Position numbers and translations under genes: made by a program. Below are positions 17,408 to 25,497 of a DNA stretch of 59,986 nt, one piece after another. The stretch is taken from positions 1 to 59,986 of the forward strand of contig PKCN01000007.1 in the NCBI GenBank assembly GCA_002862205.1. The letters run 5' to 3'. Numbering within the stretch: position 1 is the stretch's first letter; each line of letters begins with the position of its first letter. The notes beneath the pieces were generated by a model. That model was not told the DNA's origin, did no database searches, and saw only the letters and a list, made by a program, of their open reading frames with translations. The DNA comes from Planctomycetaceae bacterium (GTDB lineage Bacteria; Planctomycetota; Planctomycetia; Pirellulales; Pirellulaceae).

Positions 17408-18136
17408 GAGTGACGCTCATGCATGGTTGATAGTGGATGGTTAGGTACGTTACTGAGCCCCCAAGAGCAAGAGACCATTGGGTGCTACTGATGTGCGCAC
17501 TCCCTCAAAAAACATGCCTAAAAACAGGATTCTTCCGGGAAATCTGCGCTGAATGAAATCGTTTTGGTACCGTCTTTCTTCCGCAAATTTGTCTCAGCAT
17601 GTTTGTGGCCATCGTTGATGGCGGCTGGGTTGGTCCAAGTCCCAACCGTGTTGGATTTTGGCTCGGTTGACTCAACTCGCGACGAATCGTCAGGATTTGG
17701 AGGCATTCAGGCAGACCAATCCATCTTGCTGCTCGAGTCCCACGAGCATGCGACTGGTTGAAAAGCGGCCTGAGACCGAAGTGCTGCGATCCAAAGTAGC
17801 GGTTCTGTTCCGTGCCGCAACTCCAGTTGTGATTTGGTGCCGCAACCCCAGTTGCGATGCAAACTGTTAGCAGCATCGGGGGCAATCGACATGGGAGTTC
17901 TTCCATTGTCACGTGCTTGAACGAATCCGAGATGTCTGGCGATTAGAGAGTGGATGAGGGCAATCCTCACCGCCAATTTGTTAGTATCTCAGTCGGAAGG
18001 GCAGATGTCTGGTTACCGAGCAAGCTCACTCGTTCTGGATTTCCGTATCGATTTGAGTGACCCATCTTTTACAGCCCGCCGGCGTATAGTTTACAAGTAG
18101 ATCGGACCTTAGGAATTGTGATCGGAAGGAGCCGAA
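17408..18136. other. Long spacer with a 25-bp duplication, no convincing gene
   Basis: About 730 bases. Several overlapping frames are open but none has protein-like composition. The region carries a 25-bp near-repeat at 17812-17858 (GTGCCGCAAC-CCAGTTG twice, with three differences). The promoter of the methyltransferase gene should lie near its 3' end. Confidence 0.5.
17812..17858. repeat. 25-bp imperfect tandem repeat, 2 copies
   Basis: Two copies begin at 17812 and 17837, sharing GTGCCGCAAC followed by CCAGTTG. Intergenic. Confidence 0.75.
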
Positions 18137-18796
18137 GTGACCACACTTGTTGGAAGATTCAAGGATCGAACTCGTCGTCGGTTGTGGGCCCAACGTTTGC
18201 ATCGCAGTGTTCGCGACAGCGAGCAATTGAAGCTGATCATTGGGGCCGGCCGAACCGATTTTGATGGCTGGATTGCCACCGAACAACAGCTTGTTGACTT
18301 ACTCAAACCGTCGATGTGGGTCGAGTTTTTCGAAGTGGACTCAGTCCATGCGATTCTTGCGGAACATGTTTGGGAGCACCTGACGCCACAGCAAGGTCTC
18401 GTTGCCACCAGGACGTGTTTTCAATTTCTGAAGTCGGGGGGGTACCTTCGCGTTACTGTTCCTGACGGCCACCACCCCTGGACAGATTACATTGAGCGTG
18501 TTCGCCCTGGTGGAAGCGGCGAGGGTGCTGATGATCATAGCGAGCCTTACACCTACAAGGTGTTCTCAGCAATATTTGCGAAGGCGGGCTTTGACGTCTG
18601 CTTGTTTGACGTCTGCTTGGTGGAGTACTTTGATGAAGATGGTCAGTTCCATGCTAATCCATGGGACGAAACAAAGGGTATGATCCGCCGGTCACTTCGC
18701 TTTGATGAGCGGAATCGGACGAAGGACGATGGCTATACATCGTTGTTTCTCGATGCCGTCAACCCAATTGCCAGCGATACGAGTAAGGCCGCCTAG
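18137..18796 (+). CDS. SAM-dependent methyltransferase-like protein
   Basis: 219 residues from a GTG. The N-terminus has LKLIIGAGRTDFDGWIATEQ, the weak 'GxGxxxxxGW' nucleotide loop of the family often annotated as predicted SAM-dependent methyltransferase in polysaccharide clusters. It is followed by AEHVWEHLTPQQG (the post-motif III 'EHxxEHL' helix) and FLKSGGYLRVTVPDGHHP, the typical 'L(K/R)PGGxLRxxVPD' strand. The C-terminal part covers the substrate side. A 15-bp duplication gives FDVCL twice in a row at about residue 153. The acceptor is unknown. It stands alone between two long spacers. Confidence 0.75.
   Translation: MTTLVGRFKDRTRRRLWAQRLHRSVRDSEQLKLIIGAGRTDFDGWIATEQQLVDLLKPSMWVEFFEVDSVHAILAEHVWEHLTPQQGLVATRTCFQFLKSGGYLRVTVPDGHHPWTDYIERVRPGGSGEGADDHSEPYTYKVFSAIFAKAGFDVCLFDVCLVEYFDEDGQFHANPWDETKGMIRRSLRFDERNRTKDDGYTSLFLDAVNPIASDTSKAA
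18590..18619 (+). repeat. 15-bp tandem duplication inside the methyltransferase gene
   Basis: TTTGACGTCTGCTTG occurs twice without any difference, so the protein carries a repeated FDVCL. An exact repeat suggests that it is recent. Confidence 0.9.
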
Positions 18797-19679
18797 CATC
18801 ACCGCTTTCCTTGATCGTAGACCACCCGTTGGTTGATTCCGATCTGGGCGCGTCGGAGTCCCTTGTCGTGTGTGAATTCGATCAATTCGATTCGCCCGAC
18901 TTCCCAACAATGGCGTCATGCAGTGAGGCAGGCACAATAGGGTTCTCAGCGTATTGGTGACCGGCGACCAGTGTTTTAGTGACGTGCCCGAAATACCAGC
19001 ACGCCGTTTGTGTTTGTTTCCCATCCACGCTTGAATCAGTGCTGGAAATCGATGCGTATAAAAGTTGGTTGCAAAGCCTGGTCTTGTAAGACGATTTCTC
19101 GGATGATCGCATACTGCCACAGTTGTTCGCCAAGTTCAGAACGACGCAACACGTGGGCTGTGACCACCTCGTTAAGAGTGCTGACGGCCGGAGCTCTGTC
19201 GAGTTCATGCTATCTTGCTTGAATACGCTCGCGCGTTTTAGAGAGGCTAGAGGAATCACGGGGCATGAGCCACGTCGCTAAACCTGCAGTCGTTGTTTCC
19301 CGGTTGGAAGCTTGATTCGTTCGCCTGCCCCAACGTTGGGGGGGGGATATTTCACATGAGTTTGCCACTCTTTTTCATCGAAAGCATGCTTTTCGCCAGC
19401 ACCACCACGAGTCCCTGCTTCTGAACCTCTCCTTTTCAGGTAGTGTTTGCTCGTCCAGCAGTGCGCCGTGATGAAAGGAGAGATTCAAAGGCGTTCGCAA
19501 ATCAGTCTCTGCCCCTTGTTGCAACTAATCTGCATGTGTAATCTAATTGCAATAAGAGTGCTCAGGGATGGATCAGGCAGTTTCAGGTCGCCGGTGATCC
19601 AGATTGTTGGGCTCTCTAGAGCGGCTTGGCTCTTGAAAAGTCAAGCTCCCGTCAACAACCGAATCTCTGGAGTTTACCT
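18797..19679. other. Long upstream region of the COG0523 operon
   Basis: About 880 bases with no convincing gene. Minus-strand frames at 18882-19259 are open but mutually exclusive and lack a clear start; a short stretch reading LRRSELGEQLWQYAIIREI in another frame may be a remnant. The last 200 bases should contain the operon promoter, and a TTGCAA inverted repeat is present at 19519-19552. Confidence 0.5.
19519..19552. promoter_or_regulatory. TTGCAA inverted repeat upstream of the COG0523 operon
   Basis: TTGCAACTA and TAATTGCAA face each other across 16 bases, about 130 bases before the first GTPase start. It could be a metal-regulator (Zur/Fur-family) site, because COG0523 operons are often under Zur, but it does not match a consensus I can name. 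Confidence 0.25.
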
Positions 19680-20942
19680 GTGGACAAGAGTGGATCATCG
19701 AGCCTTCCCCGCTTGCCAGTGACCGTGCTGAGTGGATTTCTCGGTGCGGGGAAGACAACGCTTCTGAACCATATCCTCGCTAACCGCGAGAAACTACGGG
19801 TCGCCGTGATCGTCAACGATATGAGCGAGGTCAACATCGATGCGGCTTTGGTGCGTGATGGCGGGGCGGATCTTTCTCGCACGGAAGAACAATTGGTCGA
19901 GATGACCAACGGGTGCATTTGTTGCACTTTGCGGGAGGATTTGCTGGTCGAAGTCGCTCGCTTGGCTCTGGCTGGCAAATTCGACTACTTGTTGATCGAA
20001 TCGACCGGCATTAGTGAACCCTTGCCGGTCGCGGAGACGTTTACCTTTGAGGATGAGGAAGGACAAAGCCTTTCGCAGGTCGCGGATCTTGACACGATGG
20101 TGACCGTTGTGGACGCAGGCAACTTCATGAAGGATTTTGGTTCCTGGGATGATCTAACTGACCGTCGCATTGGCCTTGATGAACAGGACGATCGTAATAT
20201 TGTCGATTTATTGGTGGAGCAAGTTGAGTTTGCCAACGTTGTGATCATCAACAAAACTGATCTCGTCACACCGTATGACCTTGAGCAATTTGACCAAATT
20301 ATTCGACGCCTGAATCCCGGTGCGGAGATATTGCATTCGACTGAGAGCCAAGTATCTCTGCCGAAGATCCTTGGCACAGGACGATTCCAGCTTGCAGAAG
20401 CGGAGGCGATGCCTCAGTGGTTGGCAGTGCCACGTGGCAAAGAAGAAACCGAGACAGAAGAGTATGGTATCTCTAACTTTGTTTATCATCGTGATCTTCC
20501 TTTTCATCCAAAACGCCTGACGGAGGCCTTGGACAATGACATGGATGATGGGCTGTTCTCGGGAGTGCTTCGCAGCAAGGGTCTCCTGTGGATCGCGTCG
20601 CGAAATGAATGGGCTTACGATTGGTCACAAGCTGGTTGTTCAATTCGCATGAACCCTGCTGGTTTTTGGTGGGCGGCGGCACCTATGGAGGAGTGGCCGG
20701 AAGATGAAGAGTCGCGTGAGGAGATACGTTCCAAGTTTGTGGGTGAATATGGAGACCGGCATCAGGAGTTGGTGTTCATCGGCCAAGGGCTTGATCAGAT
20801 GCGGATTGAAAGCATTTTAGATGCTTGTTTGGTGACGGCGTCGGAATACGCGGAGGGGCCTGACGCCTGGGGTGATTTCGATGATCCGTTGCCTGCGATT
20901 GAGTTGGAAGCGGACAATGACATGAGCGGGGCTGTGCAATGA
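19680..20942 (+). CDS. COG0523 (CobW/ZNG-like) metallochaperone GTPase, copy 1
   Basis: 420 residues from GTG at 19680 (a TTG at 19626 is also possible). Numbered from that GTG: Walker A GFLGAGKT at 19-26, the family's metal-binding C-x-C-C (NGCICC, Cys79/81/82), then [10 protein letters not shown] (switch/Walker B region) and NKTD for guanine specificity. The C-terminal domain has [34 protein letters not shown] and GFWWAAAP, all typical. There is no His-rich loop; the variable loop is acidic instead. G3E GTPases deliver Zn, Co, Ni or Fe to client enzymes using GTP. The stop overlaps the next start by ATGA. The second copy closes the same operon, so the two may serve different clients or form a heterodimer; that is inference. 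Confidence 0.93.
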   Translation: MDKSGSSSLPRLPVTVLSGFLGAGKTTLLNHILANREKLRVAVIVNDMSEVNIDAALVRDGGADLSRTEEQLVEMTNGCICCTLREDLLVEVARLALAGKFDYLLIESTGISEPLPVAETFTFEDEEGQSLSQVADLDTMVTVVDAGNFMKDFGSWDDLTDRRIGLDEQDDRNIVDLLVEQVEFANVVIINKTDLVTPYDLEQFDQIIRRLNPGAEILHSTESQVSLPKILGTGRFQLAEAEAMPQWLAVPRGKEETETEEYGISNFVYHRDLPFHPKRLTEALDNDMDDGLFSGVLRSKGLLWIASRNEWAYDWSQAGCSIRMNPAGFWWAAAPMEEWPEDEESREEIRSKFVGEYGDRHQELVFIGQGLDQMRIESILDACLVTASEYAEGPDAWGDFDDPLPAIELEADNDMSGAVQ

Positions 20943-22069
20943 GCGAGACAGCTACTGAAAATTTCTACGATGTTGTTGTCATTGGAGGAGGTGCGGCCGG
21001 TGTTGGTGTTTCCGTTGCGTTGAAACATGCGGGTATCGAAAACTTTGTCGTGCTTGAACGCAACTCGGTGGGTGCTTCCTTTGTTGCTTGGCCAGCGGAA
21101 ACTCGATTTATCACTCCGTCTTTCGCAAGTAACTCGATCGGGATGCTGGATTTGAATTCTATCGCGATTGGAGTTTCGCCGGCGTTCAGTTTGGAGGTTG
21201 AGCACCCCACTGGTGCAGAATACGCGTCGCATTTGCGTGGTGTCTCGCAGTTTTTCGAGCTTCCCGTTCGCGAACAGACTGATGTGGTGCGAGTCACGAA
21301 GGTTGGTGAAGACTTCCGAGTGGATACGAGCAACGAGACGCTGCGAGCGAAGCATGTGATTTGGGCAGCAGGGGAGTTTCAATACCCTCGCTTGCATGGA
21401 TTTTCGGGCAGCGAATTCTGTCGACACACAGCAACAGTTACAAGTTATCAAGATCTACCAGGTGACGACTTTATTATCATCGGTGGTTACGAAAGTGGTG
21501 TCGATGCCGCATATCATTTGGCTTATTGCGAGAAACAGGTTCGCTTGTTTGACAAGGGATGCCCGTGGAAAGACGAAAGTTCTGATCCCAGTATTGCTTT
21601 GTCCACTTATTCGCTTGAGCGAATGCGTGAGGAGTGGTTTGATCAGCAGGTGGAGCTTTTCGCACACACACCGGTTTCGTCTGTGTTGCAGATTGAGGGT
21701 GGTTATGAGGTCAAAACGCTCGACGGACGATCCTTTCGCGCATCGACCCAGCCTTTGTTGGCGGGTGGGTTTGAGGGGAGTCATAAGCTGGTCGCAGACT
21801 TGTTTGAGCGACGCGAGGATGGTTTTCCCGTGTTGAACGCCCACGATGAATCAACGATTGTGCCGGGGATGTTTCTCTGCGGTCCAGCGGTTCGGCATGA
21901 CAGCCATGTCTTCTGCTTCATTTACAAGTACCGACAAAGATTTGCGGTGGTTGCCAAAGCGATTGCGACTTCACTTGGTTTACCGGCCGAAGAATTGGAA
22001 AACTACCGTAAATGGGGGATGTATCTCGACGATTTGTCGTGCTGTGGAGAGGAGTGTTCGACATGTTGA
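20939..22069 (+). CDS. NAD(P)/FAD-dependent oxidoreductase with a Cys-rich tail
   Basis: 376 residues. The N-terminal Rossmann motif [20 protein letters not shown] binds FAD; a second nucleotide site is at [17 protein letters not shown] (about residue 180), and [12 protein letters not shown] is the late FAD-binding strand. The layout resembles the small CzcO/YpdA-like monooxygenase or thioredoxin-reductase-like group. There is no redox CxxC between the two nucleotide sites. The protein ends CCGEECSTC, four cysteines in nine residues, which could bind a metal or pass electrons. It is coupled by ATGA overlap to the upstream COG0523 gene and overlaps the next gene by seven bases. A role in metal release or thiol chemistry linked to the GTPases is inferred; the substrate is unknown. 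Confidence 0.85.
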   Translation: MSETATENFYDVVVIGGGAAGVGVSVALKHAGIENFVVLERNSVGASFVAWPAETRFITPSFASNSIGMLDLNSIAIGVSPAFSLEVEHPTGAEYASHLRGVSQFFELPVREQTDVVRVTKVGEDFRVDTSNETLRAKHVIWAAGEFQYPRLHGFSGSEFCRHTATVTSYQDLPGDDFIIIGGYESGVDAAYHLAYCEKQVRLFDKGCPWKDESSDPSIALSTYSLERMREEWFDQQVELFAHTPVSSVLQIEGGYEVKTLDGRSFRASTQPLLAGGFEGSHKLVADLFERREDGFPVLNAHDESTIVPGMFLCGPAVRHDSHVFCFIYKYRQRFAVVAKAIATSLGLPAEELENYRKWGMYLDDLSCCGEECSTC

Positions 22070-22290
22070 CGGACGAAACTCGAGTCGCCGTCGAGCCCAG
22101 GTTTCGAGGCAATTGGTTGAATAAAGTACTCAGTATCGAATGGTTGGGACAGACGACGGCAAGCGTCTGTTGGATGTTTAGTGTGTTGGCCTACGGGATC
22201 AATTCGACCGGAGACTGGCTGCAGTTGTGTGCCGCGTCAGCCTGGTTGCTGGCAAACATTGCTTCGGTCATGGCTATCAAGGCTGACTGA
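22063..22290 (+). CDS. Small membrane protein of the COG0523 operon
   Basis: 75 residues from ATG at 22063, with a strong ribosome binding site (GGAGAGGAG, eight bases before). The N-terminal half is polar (VEPRFRGNWLNKVLSIEWLG). Two hydrophobic segments follow (TTASVCWMFSVLAYGI and LQLCAASAWLLANIASVMAI), so it probably spans the membrane twice with both ends inside. It overlaps the flavoprotein by seven bases and the next gene begins two bases after its stop. No known family was recognised. A small partner or anchor for the other operon products is possible. Confidence 0.7.
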   Translation: MLTDETRVAVEPRFRGNWLNKVLSIEWLGQTTASVCWMFSVLAYGINSTGDWLQLCAASAWLLANIASVMAIKAD

Positions 22291-22291
22291 G

Positions 22292-22906
22292 ATGTTCTTA
22301 GCACCCGAGGGAAATGAGTCGCCTGAGATCGAACGTGAGCCGCTTGAGCAAGCAGTGGGTCTCTTGTGTCAGCAGGCTTGGTGCTGGGGGCAGGATATAT
22401 TGCGTCCCGATGGAAACTGGCTCCTTGAGATCGGCTTTGCGAGGCTCGAGCCACCTTCGGAGCGTGAGGAATGCGCGAGCGTCTATTCTTTGGAATTGCC
22501 CAGTGGGCAGTGTGTGGTGCTGCGTGGATTCGGTGTATTTTATGGAGATCATGAGCGCGGTGCCGTTTTCCTGCCTCGCTATGAGTTTCGACCCATTTAC
22601 ATGAAACAGTCGACATTCGAGTGCCCGCCCTGGTCTGTTGAAGATTTGCCAAAGTTGAGTGCGCCGACCAGTGCTCAGCGAAATGCATGTGCTTCGTTGA
22701 CATTGGAGCTGATTGATTGGATTCGCACTTACGAAGTGAACATCGTTGAGTGTTTGGGCATTGAGTATCGACGTCGTACGCTGGTCAAGTGGGACAACGG
22801 CGAGCGTCTTTTTACACCAGCGGAAAACTTTGCTTCAGCATGGCGCGAGTTGTCATTTCAGGTTGCCGCCAATTTCGACGCTTATTCGGAGCATGATCAG
22901 CCGTGA
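22292..22906 (+). CDS. Unrecognised operon protein A (WCWGxD family)
   Basis: 204 residues, no signal or membrane segment. Shared with the later operon protein B are W-C-W-G-x-D (residues 30-35), P-D-G-N-x-L (39-44), G-F at 48-49, GFGVFYG, and L-P-R-Y-E-F. Near the end, VNIVECLGIEYRRRTLVKW matches 'WIRKYVGVAYRRQCVETW' of protein B. Cys31 in the conserved WCWG is the one cysteine shared at a fixed position and might bind metal. The gene starts two bases after the small membrane protein, and its TGA overlaps the GTG start of the next gene. I do not know this family. The location between two COG0523 genes suggests it is a client or helper of the GTPases. Confidence 0.8.
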   Translation: MFLAPEGNESPEIEREPLEQAVGLLCQQAWCWGQDILRPDGNWLLEIGFARLEPPSEREECASVYSLELPSGQCVVLRGFGVFYGDHERGAVFLPRYEFRPIYMKQSTFECPPWSVEDLPKLSAPTSAQRNACASLTLELIDWIRTYEVNIVECLGIEYRRRTLVKWDNGERLFTPAENFASAWRELSFQVAANFDAYSEHDQP

Positions 22907-23148
22907 ACGACGATTCTGTTCCAAATTCGTACGCTCAGTGGCGGCATTACATTGAAGTCCGTTGTGGGATTCGGCTGACGCCGAGCTACATCAGCAAGCG
23001 ATTGTCCGAATTGCAGGATGACAATCATGTGCGGACGAGGGAATTCGCGAGGTTTTACGGCGTTGAACAGCTACAGTCGACGATCACTTGGTTTCGTCGG
23101 GCATCGGATGAAGTACCGGGAGAATCCGGGGGCCATCGGCATGCCTGA
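22903..23148 (+). CDS. Small hypothetical protein of the COG0523 operon
   Basis: 81 residues from GTG at 22903, overlapping the stop of protein A (GTGA). The sequence is polar and helical: SYAQWRHYIEVRCGIRLT, then PSYISKRLSELQDDNHVRTREFARFYGV and LQSTITWFRRA. The spacing of helices around 'LTPSYISKRLSEL' resembles a small DNA- or protein-binding helical domain, but no specific family was recognised. It ends GGHRHA. Its last eight bases overlap the start of protein B. It is kept in the operon by tight overlaps on both sides, which supports a real gene. Confidence 0.68.
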   Translation: MNDDSVPNSYAQWRHYIEVRCGIRLTPSYISKRLSELQDDNHVRTREFARFYGVEQLQSTITWFRRASDEVPGESGGHRHA

Positions 23149-23808
23149 ATTGACACGAGCATCGCGAAGCCACTCAAATCGAACGCCAAGCACGCGTGCC
23201 GGCCAGGGATGGTGCATGCCGCGGCCTGTTCGCAGGTTTGGAGGGCGTTTGATGGAGCAGCAGGTCTGGTGCTGGGGGAGAGACGTGGAGTATCCCGATG
23301 GGAATCTGCTGATGCAGTATGGATTTGAGCGCCATCGAGACAGTGATACTGCTGACCGCTCGACCTGTTATCGCTTGGACCACGACGATCTGCACATTTG
23401 CCTTTGGGGATTCGGCATGTTCTTCGGAAGCCGTGAACTGGGTGGCCTTTATCTCGATCGATTCGACTTCTGCCCTACATGGGCTCCTGTCGAGTCATTG
23501 TCGTCGCAGATCCACTGGCCAGACGAATTGCCCCCTTCGTGCGGCCAAAAGGAAAATTGCAGTGGCAGTGTGCTCGAAAGCTGTGGACGTTGTCTTTATT
23601 TTGGATCGCTGGCTATGAGTCCTGGATCCGGAAGTATGTCGGTGTCGCCTATCGTCGCCAGTGCGTCGAGACTTGGCTGCGGCCGTTTGTCCGAGCCGAC
23701 AAGAAGGTCGCAGCTTGGCGTTTTCTGAGTCGCCAGTGTTGGGAGCATAAGGATCAATCATTAGTACAGTCGCTGGGTCAGTACACCATCTTGAAGAGTG
23801 AGCGATGA
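23141..23808 (+). pseudogene. Operon protein B (WCWGxD family), frameshifted
   Basis: A paralogue of protein A split by a frame change near a run of five C (23531-23535). The first frame (start 23141; internal ATGs at 23216 and 23252 also possible) carries QQVWCWGRDVEYPDGNLLMQYGF, GFGMFFG and LYLDRFDFCP. The rest of the homology (WIRKYVGVAYRRQCVETW) is in the -1 frame and ends at 23808, overlapping the next COG0523 start by ATGA. Without the shift the first frame ends at 23728 in a tail unlike protein A. One extra C in the run restores a ~222-residue protein. A sequencing error, a recent mutation or frameshifting could explain this; the exact fit of the corrected end to the operon layout argues for an intact ancestral gene. 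Function unknown, as for protein A. Confidence 0.7.
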
Positions 23809-25031
23809 AAAAACTGCCTGTAACGGTGCTGTCTGGATTTCTTGGAGCAGGGAAGACCACGCTGCTCAATCATGTGTTGACCAATCGCGAGGGCCTACGT
23901 GTTGCCGTGATCGTCAACGATATGAGTGAGGTGAATATTGATGCTCAATTGGTTGCAGGGGGAGATGCTGCTCTGAGTCGTACCGACGAGAAGCTTGTGG
24001 AGATGACCAATGGGTGTATCTGCTGCACGCTCCGAGAGGACTTGCTGCTTGAGGTAGCGAATATGGCCAGAGAAGACCGTTTTGATTATTTGTTGATCGA
24101 ATCGACAGGAATTTCGGAACCTGCCCCGGTTGCAGATACGTTTACGTTTGCCATTGGTGATGGTGTCGCGCTTTCAGAGATCGCTGAGTTGGACACGATG
24201 GTAACCGTTGTTGATGCTGCCAATTTCATCGAGGATCTTCGTGTTGGCAAGGACCTGCAGAGTGTGGGTCAGGCAGCTGGTGAAGACGATCCGCGAACGG
24301 TCGCCGACCTGCTGACTGAGCAGGTTGAATTCGCAAATGTCCTTATTCTCAATAAAACTGATCTAGTCGATGAAGAGTCGTTGGGTGAGATTGAGGCGTT
24401 CATTGAGCAACTCAATCCCCACGCGCTGAAGCTACGTTCCTCCTTTGGGAAAATCGAGCCTTCGCAGATCATGGGCACAGGACGATTCGATTTTGAGATT
24501 GCCAAACAGAGCAAAGGTTGGCAGCTGACACTGCGTGGCGATGGTGCAAGTGAAGTAGAGGAGTATGGTGTCAACAGTTTTGTCTATCGTTCTCGGCGGC
24601 CATTTCATCCCCAGCGGTTCTTTGATCGACTGAGTCAGGATTGGCAGGGAGTGTTGCGCAGCAAAGGTTTTTTCTGGTTGGCCAGCCGGTTGGACAAGAT
24701 TGGGATTTGGTCACAGGCAGGCCGCGTCGCGCGGCTCGACTTTGGTGGATTCTGGTGGGCGGCCGTTCCTAAGCCGCATTGGCCAGATGTCGAATCTATC
24801 CGCGCTGAAATTGAGAAGCGATGGAACGATGAAGTGGGTGATTGTCGTCAGGAGTTGGTTTTCATTGGTATCGATATGGATGAGATCGATCTCTACGATT
24901 CACTTCAAGCGTGTCTGCTTACAGATGAGGAAATGGCGCTCGGAATCGATGCCTGGCGGGAGTTGGATGATCCATTTCCAAAGTGGAATGTCAACTTGGA
25001 GAACGCGCTCGCCGCCATGTCGTCGACCTGA
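23805..25031 (+). CDS. COG0523 (CobW/ZNG-like) metallochaperone GTPase, copy 2
   Basis: 408 residues from ATG. Walker A GFLGAGKT (11-18), CICC at 71-74, [23 protein letters not shown] and NKTDLV follow, with the C-terminal [13 protein letters not shown] and GFWWAAVP. It is close in sequence to copy 1 throughout, so the two arose by duplication, though they now flank the operon instead of standing side by side. Compared with copy 1 it lacks the N-terminal extension. It is coupled by ATGA overlap to the corrected end of protein B. Metal transfer with GTP hydrolysis is established for the family; the metal here is unknown, with zinc the most common guess. Confidence 0.93.
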   Translation: MKKLPVTVLSGFLGAGKTTLLNHVLTNREGLRVAVIVNDMSEVNIDAQLVAGGDAALSRTDEKLVEMTNGCICCTLREDLLLEVANMAREDRFDYLLIESTGISEPAPVADTFTFAIGDGVALSEIAELDTMVTVVDAANFIEDLRVGKDLQSVGQAAGEDDPRTVADLLTEQVEFANVLILNKTDLVDEESLGEIEAFIEQLNPHALKLRSSFGKIEPSQIMGTGRFDFEIAKQSKGWQLTLRGDGASEVEEYGVNSFVYRSRRPFHPQRFFDRLSQDWQGVLRSKGFFWLASRLDKIGIWSQAGRVARLDFGGFWWAAVPKPHWPDVESIRAEIEKRWNDEVGDCRQELVFIGIDMDEIDLYDSLQACLLTDEEMALGIDAWRELDDPFPKWNVNLENALAAMSST

Positions 25032-25497
25032 AAATCGTTTGTCGTGGTCGGTCAGAAAAAGTGGTCGGTCAGAAAAAGTGGTCGGTCAGCAAAAGTGACC
25101 GGTCAGCAAAACGGCCCGTCAGAAAAACCAAAGAGCAATTCCCAGTCCTAAATCTTTAAATATCTCGACGAGCTCATCAATGAACTGAGTCGTCTCCATG
25201 AAAAAATCATGTAGCAAATTCGGGATGTCCAGCAGACGCAGTTGTTGGCAGTGAAAGGTCGCTTACGATTCCGCGATTGGTGAGATTGGGTAGGCGCGTC
25301 TTTGCAGTGGCGAAGATCCGTTTACGCCGTCCAACCAGACCCAACCCTTGGGTGTGCCCGTTTGGACCGAGCGGCGGTGGCCAGTGGAAGGGGTTGCGTT
25401 GGCTTCGACCGATGATCCTTAGCTGGTCAAGCACTTTGGATTTGCCAAGGCGGAATGCCAGAAATCGGCAGCCCGGCGAGAAGAATGTGCTTCCAAT
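25032..25497. other. Spacer after the COG0523 operon with a 17-bp array
   Basis: About 465 bases between the last GTPase (plus) and the DUF1552 gene (minus, convergent). It begins with the 17-bp array at 25044-25127. The rest has no gene that looks real. No strong terminator was seen apart from the A-rich array. Confidence 0.5.
25044..25127. repeat. 17-bp tandem array, 5 copies
   Basis: Copies start at 25044, 25061, 25078, 25095 and 25112; the first two are identical (GTGGTCGGTCAGAAAAA) and later ones diverge. It starts 12 bases after the stop of the second GTPase. There are no spacers between copies, so it is not a CRISPR. Confidence 0.9.

Noticed and set aside
18882-19259. A gene on the minus strand upstream of the COG0523 operon
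   Set aside because: Competing frames overlap, none has a good start, and the translated sequence shows no family features; at best a remnant.
23525-23540. Programmed -1 frameshift in protein B
   Set aside because: The C5 run does not form a standard slippery heptamer in the zero frame, and no stable stimulatory structure was seen; mutation or sequencing error is simpler.
25044-25127. CRISPR array
   Set aside because: Repeats follow each other without spacers and no cas genes are present; the same holds for 50189-50267 and 43045-43134.
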